This document shows positions 32,800 through 44,640 of a stretch of DNA of 64,000 bases, one piece after another (the first letter of the stretch is position 1; each line of letters starts with the position of its first letter). The notes beneath the pieces are model-generated. The model saw only the letters and a program-made list of their open reading frames with translations. It had not been told where the DNA came from and did no database searches. Origin of the DNA: Megaleporinus macrocephalus (taxonomy: Eukaryota > Chordata > Actinopteri > Characiformes > Anostomidae); NCBI GenBank assembly GCA_021613375.1, contig CM038704.1:6235538-6299537 (forward strand). The letters run 5' to 3'. The position numbers and the translations under genes were made by a program.

Positions 32800-34375
32800 G
32801 TTATTGTTTAATAACCTCTCCTCATAACAGCCTTGTAACTACCTGTTCTTTTGCTTTTATTTCAATATTTATACATTTCAGACTATAATAGCCTACACCA
32901 TCATAATCCTGTATAATATGTGTCTAATATTTTGTCATAAAAACATTCCATGTAAGATTTTTTGACCAAATTATTTATATTTTTTTAATGAAATTTAAGA
33001 AAAATAGCAAAAGCAATGAAAATCAGAGATTATATGCTTTAATATGATACCTTGGTTGTCTGTGTTGGAGTTGCATATAGTAATAACCTCTCCTTGTAAC
33101 ACCCTTGTAACTACCTGTTATGAGGTGTAAACTTTTTGCTTTTATTTCAATACTTATACAATTCAAACTGTAATAGCTCACACCATCATAATCCTGAGGG
33201 TCCACCCATTCACTAGATGTATAATATGTCCACATAATAAAAAATATGACTTGAATGTTGGTATTGTACCTAATATTTTGTCATAAAAACATTTCGGGTA
33301 AGGTTTTTTGACCAAAATATTTATTTTTTGAATGAAATTAAAGAAAAATAACAAAAGTAATAAAATTCACAGATTATACGCTTTAATATGATACCTTGGT
33401 TGTCTGTGTTGGAGTTGTATATAGTAATAACCTCTCCTTGTAACAGCCTTGTAACTACTTGTGCTTTTATTTTAATACTGATATATTTCAGAGTATAAAA
33501 GCTTACACCATGATAATCCTGAGGGTCAGTTCGCTGGATGTATAATATGTCCACGTTGGCTTAAATATGACTTGAATGTTCATATTGTGTCTAATATTTT
33601 GTCATAAAAACATTCCAGGTAAGATTTTTTGACCAATTTTTTTTTTAAATGAAATTAAAGAAAAATAGCAAAAGCAATGAAAATCAATGATTACATGCTT
33701 TAATATGATACCTTGTTGTCTGTGTTGGAGTTGCATATAGTAACCTCTCCTTGTAACGGCCTTGTAACTACTTGTGCTTTTATTTCAATACTTATATATT
33801 AAATACTGATATATTTCAGACTATATTAGCTCACACCAACATAATCCTGAGGGTCAGCTCAATCGCTGGATGTATAATATGTCCACATAATAAAAAATAT
33901 GACTTGAATGTTAGTATTGTACCTTATATTTTGTCATAAAAACATTCCGGGTAAGATTTTTTGACCAAAATATTTATTTTTTGAATGAAATTAAAGAAAA
34001 ATAGAAAAATAAAATTCACAGATTATACGCTTTAATATGATACCTTGGTTGTCTGTGTTGGAGTTGTATATAGTAATAACAACTTGTGCTTTCATTTCAA
34101 TACTTATATATTTACTACTGATATATTTCAGATTATAATATTTTACACCATCATAATCCTGAGGGTCAATTTGTGTTGTACCTAATATTTTGTCATAAAA
34201 ACTTTCCAGCTAAGATACCAAAATCTTTTTGACCAAAATATTTATTTTTGGAATAATAAAAGATAATAATAAAGACAAAATAGCAAAGGCAATAAAAAGC
34301 AGACATTATATGCTTTAATATGATACCTTGGTTGTCTGTGTTGGAGTTGTAGTTCTTTAGATATGCTCTTAAATA
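32800..34375 (+). repeat. ~285-345-bp tandem repeat, about 5 units
   Basis: The landmark 'gctttaatatgatacctt' recurs near 33036, 33380, 33699, 34028 and 34313. Each unit also has 'gttgtctgtgttggagttg', 'taacctctccttgtaac', 'catcataatcctgagggtc', 'taatattttgtcataaaaac' and 'ttttttgaccaa'. Units differ by internal deletions. Confidence 0.92.
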
Positions 34376-34724
34376 TACTTTATTATTGATTTGATTGCCT
34401 GGGCATTTAAAGAGGTTAAATCCATGTGATGTTTGAGGGCATCCAGGAGAAATCTGGAAACAATTCCGTATTCTTGTAACTGGCTAATAAAATACACTTT
34501 TTACTGGCGTACGTTTATTTGTGTTTATTTATTTATTTATTTATTGGGAAAAACACACTGCTGGGAGAAAATGGTTTTAATCACTTGCTAAGACCAAGAC
34601 TTGGTACTGTTTACTGTCAAGGTTACCACACATGCACTTTCATTGTAATTGTTTTCCACTCGTACCTCAAGCTGTTTCTGAACATGCCGAAGTCCCTAGC
34701 ATCTACTTTTATATGTTACAGCCA

Positions 34725-34904
34725 CTTTATCCCACTAGTCAGGGTCACGGGGGCGCTGGAGCCAGTCCCATAGTCGCCAATCCATCGCATGGCAAACACA
34801 CACTCACGCATACAGTCACGCCTACGGGCAGTTTAGAGTGAGCAATCAACCTAACATGTATGTATGTAGACTGTGTGAGGAAACACACTTAAGTACAGGG
34901 AGAA
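34725..34904 (+). repeat. SINE-type body fragment
   Basis: 'cacgggggcgctggagccagtcccat', 'gccaatccatcgcatggcaaacacacactc', 'cctacgggcagtttagagtgagcaatcaacctaacatg' and 'agtacagggagaac' form a dispersed repeat body very common in fishes. The same body piece precedes the 20-bp array at 44.5 kb. Confidence 0.7.
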
Positions 34905-35302
34905 CATTTTTTAAAATATTAAACAGTATTAATAGAGTAGGTAGCGCTTTTAAATACATCAGTGTGTTTATTTAACCCTTTCCAAGCGTCTCCTTGTGGA
35001 AACAACCCAGTATTATTCACAGTTCTCATGTAATACCTGCTTTGACTGCTCAGTACTTCATTAAGCTAAATCAAGATTACTGCTGAAGGAACTGAATACA
35101 TTCATACAGTGTCTGGGGCATCCAGGAGAAATCTGGAACTACACTTAGTTCTTCAAACTGGAGCTCAAGATATGATCTACTTCTCTCACAATAAGATATT
35201 CATGTTACTTTGTATTGTATGTATTATTATTTACATCTGTTCTAATTAGATCTGGTGGTGAAAATACACTTATTGATCAGATAAAGACTTTTAAACTACC
35301 TG
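34905..35302 (-). mobile_element. MITE family A, inverted copy
   Basis: Reverse-oriented family A element with 'tgtggaaacaacccagtatt', 'ctgcttt gactgctcagtacttc', 'aggagaaatctggaactacac' and 'agatctggtggtg'. Both terminal repeats are eroded. Confidence 0.8.
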
Positions 35303-37640
35303 TAAGTTTTGTTTTTTACAAAAATTAAATATGGTGCACAGTTGCAGATCACCCTGGAAAGCACAAAATAAACCTCGTCAGAACCTGGGTCAGGCCATGT
35401 CATCACATATGAAATTCTCTTTTAGCACAATCACAACTTCATAAAATGCTCTTTTGTATTTGCATACAATTACATTATATTTCCACGAGAATGTTCACAA
35501 AACTGCCAAGGATGCTTTAAAACAAGAAACCTTTAAAGCAAGAAACAAAAGTAGAAGAGGAGAAATTATGATTTGCATTTGATGAAAAATTGGTTTTGTC
35601 ATTTTAACATTTAAACAAGGTAAAAGTCAAACTTCTCTCTACAGACTGTAAATAGAAGGCAAATGTAATTCAATATGCAATGACAGCTTAATGTCAACTA
35701 AATGTCAAGGCCTACAGAGGTTAATAACATAAAGATATGTCGAACATCTACCCCATTTCTAAGTCTCCAAGCTTTCTTAAAGTTCAATTCCGGGTTCAAG
35801 TCGAATTCCCAAACATATTTCAGTTTTTTATGCTATTTATTTTGAGGACTGAATGTTCTTCGGAATAATATGCGCTGATCTTTAAAGAACTTTTGATGTG
35901 TTTCTCAGATTTGATGGCTTGATGAGGACAGTAATCAACAGCCCGGCCCCTGGCAGGCTCCGAGTGAAGCCCCGATGACTGTGGTCATTTACAAGGCCGT
36001 TAAAGACAGCGCAGGGACATTGTAAACTCTTCACAGCGGCGCTTCCAAACCTCTCCTCCTCCGATCTCTTGCTCCATTCATTTTCCTTGGCATCACAGGG
36101 GAGGAATGAAACCAGTAATAGGCCGGAGACAAAACCCATTAACATGAGCGCAGGGGAGCTTTAAATTCATTGTAGCATTAGGAGGAACAGTCTGTATTAA
36201 AATGATCATGGAAGGAGACGTTTCGGCGTGGGTGACCTTTTTTCAATTTGGGTAGAGCAGATTTTTCAGATTTGTAGAGCAGTCACTGGGCAAGTTCTTC
36301 TTACATAAGGTTCTCTGGGTGTCCACGATGTTTACACCAAGTCAAAATACACATGTTGTTTTTAAACTATCCAAACAAACAAGCACTGAATAAAAGGCAG
36401 ATGTTCTCTGAAGCTGGACGCTGGAGTTTGCAGACCAATGATCTGTTTCTGTAAAGCAGATAAAGCCATAGTGTCCAGGTCCCTGTGGAACGGTGTTCTG
36501 TGCTTTGAAGAACTGCAAACCACATCAAGTTCTTTCAGGGAGCTTGTCCACAGGTGGTCATATCAAATAATCAAGCAAACACCAAATCAAATTTAACAAA
36601 CTGAATGTAAAAGGTTGGTTGCATGCATTAACCCAAAGGGTGAACTGACATATTCAAAGAAAGTCCTTTTTGCCTCTTTACGTCTACTTGAGCTTTCACT
36701 CCGAGGGGCCTGGGGCCTTTGGCATATCTCAAGCTGTTCTAAATGGGACGTACAATCGCTAATCCCTGGCTCTTTGATGGTGGAGGAGTTCTTTTCCAGA
36801 GAGATCTTTGGTCAATGGCCATTACACAAAAAATAAGCAAAGACTTCAAATGGCTCCCTTTGCCGTCCAATGCTACCCCCCTTTGTCCCTCTCTTTCCTC
36901 CTCTCTCTCTGTCAGTCTCTCCCTCAGTCTCTTTCTCTCTCGCTCACTCATTCTCTTCCTCTCTCTCTCCATGTCCAAAGAATGCACTTTGTCTTTTGTT
37001 GTCTGTGAATCGCGCTGGTTATCAGGTAAGAGCTGATCAGGGCCACATCAAAGAAAGCTTCTTCCATGGCGTCACCTAAATGCCCCCTGAAGTCTGATAG
37101 CTGTGTTCTGTGGCTGCTTGCAGATGTGCTCAAAATCTTGCTCAAAGAACCTAACATGTGAGTCAGCACTTTGAGGGCTAGCGCACAAAGGACCTGAGCA
37201 TGATCGGAACCAAAAACCTCTAAAGCAAGCAAATCAGGAACATCCAGTGCATCTTGGCATGAAGCGTTCTAGTAATTTCAGTGATTGCAAGCACATGAAT
37301 TTACTGTGCTCTCAAGTGTCCTCATTCATAAGCATTGCTCAATGTACCAACCCAGAGGTAGCTACTCAAAGTAATCCACTGCAAATTAGTAAGTACGTCT
37401 CTCAAGCCTGAGGTTTTTCTTCAGCCTGAGGACCTTTACTTATTCAGATACACAAACAATAAAAAATACAAACAAGGACAGGCACTGATAGTCTATACAG
37501 AGGAAACATACTGTTTAAATGCAATATATGTCATTTATAGTGCTCTGTTATAAGGTACATAATTATTATATAGTCAGTAGTCATCACAAAATTACAAGAA
37601 TGTGAACTGTAGTGCATTATACTACTTTAAAGAATTTTTG
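35303..37640. other. Mostly non-repetitive DNA, no gene recognised
   Basis: Includes a CT-rich simple stretch at 36890-36975 ('tctctctgtcagtctctccc'). Frames of 60-97 codons across that stretch are composition artefacts. The segment 35850-36260 is GC-balanced and repeat-free and could be regulatory. Confidence 0.4.
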
Positions 37641-37649
37641 GGGTCTACT

Positions 37650-38168
37650 ACAAAAGATTTACATGCCTCAACATCTTTTGCTTGAGCTCCAGTGTGCTCT
37701 GATTGGTCAGCTTGCCTACTCTGTTCTAATTGGAGGACTGACCATCAGGGCCTCCTCCCCACCCATCACCAGCCAGCTCTCCTGTCCATCTGTGTCTACT
37801 GCTACACCCTCAGTTACATCACTGTGCCATCCAGATGCACCAACATTGAGAAGGATGGGACTGTTTCAGCTCATGCCCACTTTACATAAAGACTCAGTCA
37901 GAGACTGCCTCAGCCATAGACTGCCTCAGTCTTCTAAAGCGTTGCTATCCAGATTTCAAACAGAGACTCTTTTCTTTGGTATTTAGTTTAATAAACTGTA
38001 AATACTGTTTGACCAGAGGAGGATGGGTCTCTGCTTGTGAGTCTTGGTTCCTCCCAAGGTTTCTTCCTCCAGTCTGAGGGAGTTTTTCTTGCCACTGTTG
38101 CCTCTGGTTCTCTCACTAGGGGATATATGTTGTAACTGTCTACCGCTACACAAATAAACTTGACTTGA
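37650..38168 (+). repeat. Dispersed repeat family P, copy 1
   Basis: 'ggactgtttcagctcatgcccactttacataaagactcag', 'cagagactcttttctttggtatttagtttaataaactg', 'ggttcctcccaaggtttcttcctcc' and 'gagggagtttttcttgccactgttgcctctgg' recur inverted at 54.97-55.56 kb. The end 'caaataaacttgacttgatt' looks like a retroposon tail. Family name not determined. Confidence 0.75.
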
Positions 38169-39879
38169 TTGGTCAACTGCCAGAATGGCATCCTGCAGCA
38201 AGAATGGCATATCCGTTCTGCCATTTCACTTTGAGTCAGAGTCCGATCCTGAAAGTCCGGTAGAACAACTTGGTAGATTCACACTTGCAAGCTGGAGCAG
38301 GACATTTCAGAGTGGCCAGTCCTTTTTTTTTAAACTCTCTGTGTAATGTGTGAGGGCATGCCAAGTTTTGCAGTAAAGATTGTGTTTTGAGATGACATCA
38401 CCTTGTAACACAGAAGAGTTTTAAAAAGCCAACAAGGCATTTCAGGCAGCTGTGGGAGAGAGTTTCTTCTTTTGCCGTGTACTTTTTTTAAATTTAACTT
38501 TGCAAAACATTTACATGCACAAAAAACTTACAACACACTAAAGCACACTAATAGGCTCCCTTTAAAAAATCAATAATCACATTACTGTAATGCATATCTT
38601 TCTACAACATTATCCAGAATGTTGGCATCACATACTATACACTCTCACAATGTATAGTATGTAAGAAATTTCATGTCAGCATCATTGATTGCAGGTTTCT
38701 TCCACCTCCTTTGCCCTGAGAGCATCAGGCGACCAGTCATTTCTACAAACTGAAAAGATTTGTGGTCATGATTCAGCGTTTAGTGACACAGTGAAGGGTG
38801 ACCATCTACAAATCTTGTTCAGATTTTCTCAATTTCATGCAAATCAAGCAAGACAAACAATATTTTTGGACCCGTTGTAAAGGTCCCAAGCCTCTACTCA
38901 CTGAACGTTTTGTTCCTACTGCCGTTATGTTCCTATTCCCAAAAGTATAAGGCACAAACAGGAAGAGAAACTTATAAACGTGTAACCACAGCTCGTATTT
39001 TAAAGAGCACAGGGACGTATTTACGGTCCACATTTTTCCCATTTTTTGTCAGGACCTCGACAGGGTACATGCCCACTTGCGGCAACAAGCGAGACCTCAA
39101 ACATGTTCATGAGGGCCAGGCTTGATTTGCCTCTTTTTAGCTTTCCTCCATCTCTAGCATTGATGTATCGCCCTGGGTGGTATGCAGGGCAATATCAGCT
39201 TAGCTACACTCATGCCTAACAACACCTATTCATCTATTCATCACCTCCATCAAAATCGCTTAGCATATCAATTCTATCAAGCAACTTTGAAAGCTCGCAT
39301 CTGTCACATCTGAATAAAGGCCTAGGTTATAAATCACTGCATTGCCAGCTGAATAGACCAAAAGCTCCTTAGTTTGATTTCTATGGCTTTAAATGACCAT
39401 GGAGCGCCCAGATCATCGCCAATCTGATTCAGCGAAGTCTCCTCGTCTGTGTTTCTTTGAGCTCCTTTGATGTGTACAGCGACACTTTGAGCCTGTTTCG
39501 CCAGAAGTGCAACCTGAATGAAGCAAAAAGGTATCAAAGATTCTTTAATCCGTTGGACTTTAAACAAAGAGGTGTTTTTGGATGTTCTTCACACAAAACT
39601 CCACTCATTCATCTCACCATATTGATTTACACTGCACTTGTTCCGTCCGCTCACGCTTGCCAACCCTGTCAGCCTATTTCCATTTGCATGTTTGAGCCAT
39701 GACTCCTGCTCCGAATTCTGGCAGTGGCGTTCCAGTGAGATATAATTATGCAGGGAATATGACGAGAACGTTCTGTTTTGATTTACTCAAAGGGACCACA
39801 TCCGTTCAGCACCATGTTAGCCTTCAACCTTAAAAAAAGTGTTTCTTCAAGAGGTCTTTGGTAGTTATACACCGACATT
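38169..39879. other. No recognisable gene
   Basis: Apparently unique DNA with only short frames lacking domains. Confidence 0.45.
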
Positions 39880-40425
39880 GCCCATACCATTAAGCCCAGA
39901 TCTGTGTGTCTACACTCACTGTCCATTGTATCAGCTCCACTGACCATACAGTAGCACTTGGTAGTTCTATACTTACAGACTGTAGTTCATCTGATTCTCT
40001 CTTTTTATTTTGTTGCCCTGTTTTTCAATGATCAGGACCCCCACTGGACCACCACAGAGCAGGTATTATATGTGTGTTGTGCTGGTATGAGTGGATCAGA
40101 CACAGCAGTGCTGCTGTAGAAATGGTTGGCTGCTGGATTTATGGTTTTAAGGAAAACCCTGATATGCATGTTTTCTTCACCCATAATATTAAACCCAGCT
40201 CCTTGTATCTACACTCACAGTTCTACAACTACAAATCATAGTCCATGTGTTTCTCTGTATACTTTGTTACCTTGTTCTTCAATGATCAGGGCCCTCATAG
40301 AGCAGGTATTATGGGTGTTGTGCTGGTACGAGTGGATCAGACACAGCAGTGCTGCTGGAGAAATGGTTGGCTGCTGGATTTATGGTTTTAAGTAAAAACC
40401 TGATATGCATGTTTTCTTACAGTGT
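39880..40425 (+). repeat. Dispersed repeat family O, two tandem copies
   Basis: Copy one (about 39880-40186) and copy two (about 40187-40425) share 'tctacactcac', 'caatgatcagg', 'gagtggatcagacacagcagtgctgctg', 'gaaatggttggctgctggatttatggttttaag' and 'cctgatatgcatgttttctt'. The second copy has small deletions. The pair is a local tandem duplication. Confidence 0.8.
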
Positions 40426-40477
40426 AGAAAAGGTTCTTCACACTGATAGGTCTCATTTGCAAGATCACTTTTTGAAC

Positions 40478-40570
40478 CATGGTCCTGGAGGAACGTTGTT
40501 TCGTTTCACTGTGTACTCGTATGTAGTTGAAATGACAATAAAACCCACTTGACTTGACTTGACTTGAAAG
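40478..40570 (+). repeat. Retroposon 3' tail with (CTTGA)n
   Basis: 'gaggaacgttgtttcgtttcactgtgtactcgtatgtagttgaaatgacaataaaa' followed by 'cttgacttgacttgactt' is the recognisable tail of a fish non-LTR retroposon. Only the last ~90 bp are present. Confidence 0.65.
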
Positions 40571-40845
40571 GCTTGAAGCAATTTGCTTTCACAGCCAAAC
40601 TTTATCATTATAAATTATATAATTATTATTTCTTTATTTATTAATTATTATTACATTTTATAATCCCGTTCATTTTTGGTAGGCATAAATGCTCCCATAC
40701 TCAGGTGTGCACTATATAGCGGAAGCATGCTTTTATTTTCTAGCAGCATTTTAGCCATTTGTTTGTATTGCATGGATCATATATATACATAAAATGTCTG
40801 TATTTTAATATGAAGTAGCTTAAGTACACTTATATCAGGAATATG

Positions 40846-41109
40846 CACTACTGTGCAAAAGCCTTGGGCACCTAAGCTCACTGTCTAAAAGCCTTCTTAT
40901 CTTAGCAATAAGAGTAGTTTCACCAGTAAGAACACCAAATATCACGGGAGGGACGTAAATAAGCATAAATACAATAAGTAATAAGCAACATAAATATCTT
41001 ATTTTGAAAGAAGTATGTCATATCTTGTGCCCAAGTTTAAAGAACAAAGTTTAATGTCTGTAAAAGTAGTGTTTTAATATGGTGTCTACAACCTTTGCAC
41101 AGTACTGTA
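40846..41109 (+). mobile_element. MITE family A, internally deleted copy
   Basis: Both ends are present ('cactactgtgcaaaagccttgggcacc' and 'acctttgcacagtactgt'), but the element is about 264 bp instead of about 480. Confidence 0.75.
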
Positions 41110-41579
41110 TGTGGGGGATGAATCAGCATAATCCAGCTGTTGAAAAGCATACAAAGCCATTCAGGGTGGTTCAATAAGACACTGCAGAGATAGTTATGGT
41201 GATAAGAGATCAAAACCTTCTCACAACTATCTGAAAACAAGACATCAGGCAACATATTGATGTAGATTTTGTGTTAAAAGTTTTCTTTAAGAAAGCTTTT
41301 AGGTGTGGATGTCTGGTTCCATTCACCATCACTGTGTTTTCTCTAAGTTTTCTATACCAATGCTAGCTTTTGGCTCGTATGCAAATGTAACAGAGCATTT
41401 TTATCCCAGGCACATTTCTGGCCAATCATCAAACACCCACGTGCATAGTTTGGTGCACGTTAGCAGCTCCAGTGTGAAAGCAGCTGAACGCAATGGAAGA
41501 GATACAATACCACATAAACTGACATCAGCCCTACAGCCATGAAAGAAACTGACACTATCTATGCCCATCTTGTTCCTAC
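41110..41579 (-). other. Start of angpt1 intron 1
   Basis: The donor GTAGGA begins at 41579 on the minus strand. No branch site or acceptor of a following exon was recognised at lower coordinates; the intron appears to run through the rest of the window. Confidence 0.6.
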
Positions 41580-41891
41580 CTTCTGAAGCCACTGGGTGTT
41601 GTTCTCCATGGCCGTCTCCAGATGTTGAAGCCTATGAACTGACCACTCGCCCTCCCCCGGCGGCGCATCTCTCTGGACCACGTTGCCGCCTCCATACTGA
41701 GCCGACCCGCCCTTGCAGCTGTCCATCTCTGGCAGGATGAAGGTGTAGCTGCACTGCCCGTGCTGCACCCGGTGGACCTTCTTCCGCCTCTCGCCGGGCC
41801 CTCGCTTCTGGCTGTTCCCGCTTCCCGAAGTTACCGGGCCCACCACTGCCAGCAGCAACGCCAGCCCCCATTTGAGACCACTCAGCCTCAT
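41580..41891 (-). CDS. angpt1: Angiopoietin-1-like, first coding exon (partial gene)
   Basis: This exon encodes the first 104 residues of a secreted angiopoietin, a ligand of the endothelial receptor tyrosine kinase Tie2. Residues 1-22 form a signal peptide with a Leu/Ala/Val core (LALLLAVV). A basic stretch, RRKKVHR, precedes the family hallmark HGQCSYTFILPE at 44-55. NVVQRDAP follows at 70-77, RLQHLE at 87-92, and MENNTQWLQK ends the exon, with an N-glycosylation sequon at N97. The coding sequence stops in phase 0 after an AAG codon, followed by GTAGGA, a good splice donor; as I recall, mammalian ANGPT1 exon 1 ends at the same WLQK position. The ATG has G at -3. HGQC, FILPE, LQHLE and WLQK favour Angpt1; Angpt2 has, from memory, HGSC, FLLPE, LQVLE and WLMK. 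The coiled coil and fibrinogen-like domain lie on later exons not seen here. The angiopoietin call is firm; the paralogue is likely but not proved. Confidence 0.88.
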
Positions 41892-42500
41892 GGCTTCGAC
41901 TGGAAAGAGGCCACCTGCAGCCGGAGGACCGATGCCAACCTGCTTTCAATCACTCACTCGGCCAGAAACAGACCGGACGCATAGCTTCAGAGAAGCGAGA
42001 GGAGATGCTCCCAGCCTGCTGTCCCCCCTTCCGTGTCCTTCCTTTGGTGTTTGCCGTTCTCTCCCAACTGTGGAGGGGCTTATTTTCCTAAGTAGGGTCT
42101 CGTTTCCTTTAAACTCTCTTTGGCCCCCCGTGCTACGTGAGGAACTGGGCTGAGGCACTGACCCACACGGAGCTGGAGAAGGAGAGAGTGAGAAAGGACG
42201 AGTGAAGCGCTCTCTCAAGCTGCAGAGCAGAAAAAAAACAAAACAAGGCAGATGCACGAAGGACCTTCCTTCCTATCCTTAAGCAGTGAAATGACCAGAG
42301 AGAGGGAGTTTCTGCCCTCTTATCTGGGAGCGAGGGAGCGTGTGGGGGAGGAGAGGAGAAGGGGAGAAGCTGAGGGAGGTCTATTAGCACACGCTCTGTC
42401 TCTGCTCTTCACTAAAGCATTTCCTCACTCGGCTCTCGCCTGAAGGACAGCGTTTCCTCCACTTCTGTGCCGCTCCGCAACTGGACCGGGGCCATTTTCA
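41892..42500 (-). promoter_or_regulatory. Presumed 5' UTR and proximal promoter of angpt1
   Basis: This non-repetitive, relatively GC-rich stretch lies directly upstream of the angiopoietin ATG and has no convincing ORF. It contains purine-rich runs (GAGAGGGAG, GAGGAGAGGAGAAGGGGAGAAG near 42295-42370) and several GGAA/TTCC cores of the kind bound by Ets factors, which drive many endothelial genes. No clear TATA box was seen, and the transcription start cannot be placed from sequence alone. The call rests on position next to the first exon. Confidence 0.45.
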
Positions 42501-42884
42501 ATTACTCGTGATGCCTCAGTGAGCGTTTGGAATGTTTACTTTTTTATTATCGCTGTCATATGTTTTCCATTCGGCCAGGTTGCGTCCCACTGAGAAGAAC
42601 AATCAGACCAGACATCTCCTTTACGTCTGCGCGGCTTCTCCTGGACAGCGAGATCAATGCAACGTAACCTCTGCAGCTGCTCAGATGTTTCTCCTGATAA
42701 AAAGAGCCCAGTAATCTTAAACGGGTCTCCTCTGAAGTCTGAGTTTAGATCTCAATAAAGTCGCATGCCGTGCTCAGATGAAGAGATAATTATGCTAACG
42801 TTGATCTGCAACTGCAAGACAAGAATCGCAACACTAAGAGCTCCCTTAGTTCTGTTGCTGTCAGCAACTATTATTGTCATTGGT

Positions 42885-43130
42885 GTCCAAAGAAACAGAA
42901 GTTTCTCCAAAACAGCAACTTTACAGGAGAGGACAAAAACCGTCTTTCCTTTCAATGTAAGTCAATGGAACCAGAACTTTTTCCCAGCCATTTTGGAGCA
43001 TTTCTATTGGTCCATTCAGCACGAAATGTTTAGACAATGTGAAGGGCAGCTGTCATGTTCAAATGATGCAGAAAAATAAAAATCATCAAAAATGGAGATG
43101 TTTTTTTGTCGAATGCTAACATCTGGGATA
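42885..43130 (+). repeat. Dispersed repeat family R, copy 6
   Basis: The best-preserved copy: 'aacagcaactttacaggagaggacaaaaac' to 'aaaaatggagatgtttttttgtcgaatgctaaca'. Its frame reads LQERTKTVFPFNVSQWNQNFF, EHFYWSIQHEMFRQCEGQLSCSNDAEK (two segments). A MITE A copy follows directly, as at 1.29 kb. Confidence 0.8.
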
Positions 43131-43625
43131 TATACACATCACTGTGCAAAAGTCTGAGGCACCTAAGCTGATTAGTCAAAAAAGCCTTTACCTGATTAAT
43201 AAGTGTATTTACACCACCAGATCTGATTAGAACAGATGTAAATGATCATACATACAATACAAAGTAACATGAATATCTTATTGTGAGAGAAGTAGATCAG
43301 ATCTTGAGCTCCCGTTTGAAGAACAAAGTGTAGTTCCAGATTTCTCCTGAACGCCCCAGACATTGTATGAATGTGTTCAGTTCCTTCAGCAGCAATCTTG
43401 ATTTAGCTTAATGAAGTACTGAGCAGTCAAAGCAGGTATTAGATGAGAACTGTAAATAATACTGGGTTGTTTCCACAAGGAGAAGCTTGGAAAGGGTTAA
43501 ATAAACACACTGACGTATGTAAAAGCTCTACTTACTGTAGTAAAAAAAAATGTTTAAAGCTTCCTGTTGGGATAAAAAAAAGCTTTAATATAATAATGTC
43601 TCCAAGTGCCTCAAACGTCTTATTG
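43131..43625 (+). mobile_element. MITE family A copy
   Basis: Left end 'cactgtgcaaaagtctgaggcac'; the interior is complete ('gtaaataatactgggttgtttccacaagg'). The right end is cut at 'caagtgcctcaaacgtct', missing the last bases of the inverted repeat. Confidence 0.82.
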
Positions 43626-43679
43626 ACAGAAGTCTTAAATATATAAAATTCTAAAACCATACAACAGACATTTAATAAT

Positions 43680-44100
43680 TATTAAAAACACTTTATAGTG
43701 AACAGTTATAATTATCAGAACGCAACACAACAGACACGCGCAGAGTAGAAAGTCTAGAGGCTTTAATATAAGGCGTTTGTCAAAAACAGTCCAAGTAAAA
43801 CCAGAGTAACCAAACATGTACAGAGGGACATACCAAAGAGACGAGACGCTGTCACAGGCGAGTGTCCAAAAACCATAGGATCCAGCAAACAGGGTAAGGC
43901 AAAGACAGAGTCGAAAAAACAGAACAGGACGGAGCTTAACTACACAGGTACACAGGTGATGATAATCAATAGTCAGGTGACCCAGACCAGTAGTATGTCA
44001 TATGACTCTGATCAGGAGTCATTTGACTAGTAACAGAGTTCTGGGTAATGGGGTTTGGACTTGGGAGCCGAAGGGAGACGTGAGAGTAATAGAATTCCTC
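43680..44100 (-). mobile_element. Possible solo LTR
   Basis: Read on the minus strand, this resembles a fish gypsy-type LTR tail: 'tggactgtttttgacaaacgcc', a polyadenylation-like 'ttatattaaagcctctaga', then 'tactctgcgcgtgtctgttgtgttgcgttctga'. No partner LTR or internal region is present, and the exact ends and target duplication could not be read. Confidence 0.4.
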
Positions 44101-44530
44101 TTAAACTGTACTCCCTTTACAGTCCAATAATCTGATGGCTGTTATCTCTGGCCAATGTTTATCCTAAATTATTATATTTTTGTAACATAATCAACATTAT
44201 TTGTCCTTTAAATTATTTGTCCAAACTGGCTTCGTGTTAATTTGCAAAGCACCTCCTGAAACTGGCTTGAAACTCACTCGTTTGATTTTTTGTAAAGTTG
44301 TTTTGTGAGAATGGCTGAACAGATCAATCTAAACTGAACTGCACCAGTGACAGTTTGTTCTCTTCAAATTCTTCATGGCAGAGTTTATGAACTGTCTGAG
44401 TATGAGGCAAATTAGAAGCAACCGTGTGCTGTGACATCACAACCACAACTTACTGGCAGTCTGGCACACTCAGTGTTCAAGGTCCAAGCCAGACAAGGTA
44501 GATGTGTCAGCCTTCCTGACCACAACACAG

Positions 44531-44640
44531 GCCTACGGGCAGTTTAGAATGAGCAATCAACCTAACATGCATGTGTTTGGGCTGTGGGAGGAAACCGGAG
44601 TACCCGGAGGAACCCACTCAAACACGTGAGGAGACAGTGC
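44531..44640 (-). repeat. SINE-type fragment leading into the 20-bp array
   Basis: 'cctacgggcagtttagaatgagcaatcaacctaacatgc', 'tgggaggaaaccggagtacccggagg' and 'gaggagacagtgctgaccactacaccaccgt' form the body-to-head portion of a fish tRNA-derived SINE. On the minus strand the end reads 'acggtggtgtagtggtcagcactgtctcc', the SINE head with its box A. The array starts exactly at this head. Confidence 0.8.

Noticed and set aside
36739..37079. Ser/Leu-rich and Arg/Glu-rich frames
   Set aside because: Produced by a CT-rich simple repeat.
1..41579. Second exon of angpt1
   Set aside because: I looked on the minus strand for the expected coiled-coil exon (MLEIGT...QTAEQTRKLTD pattern) and did not find it; a diverged exon could have been missed by eye.
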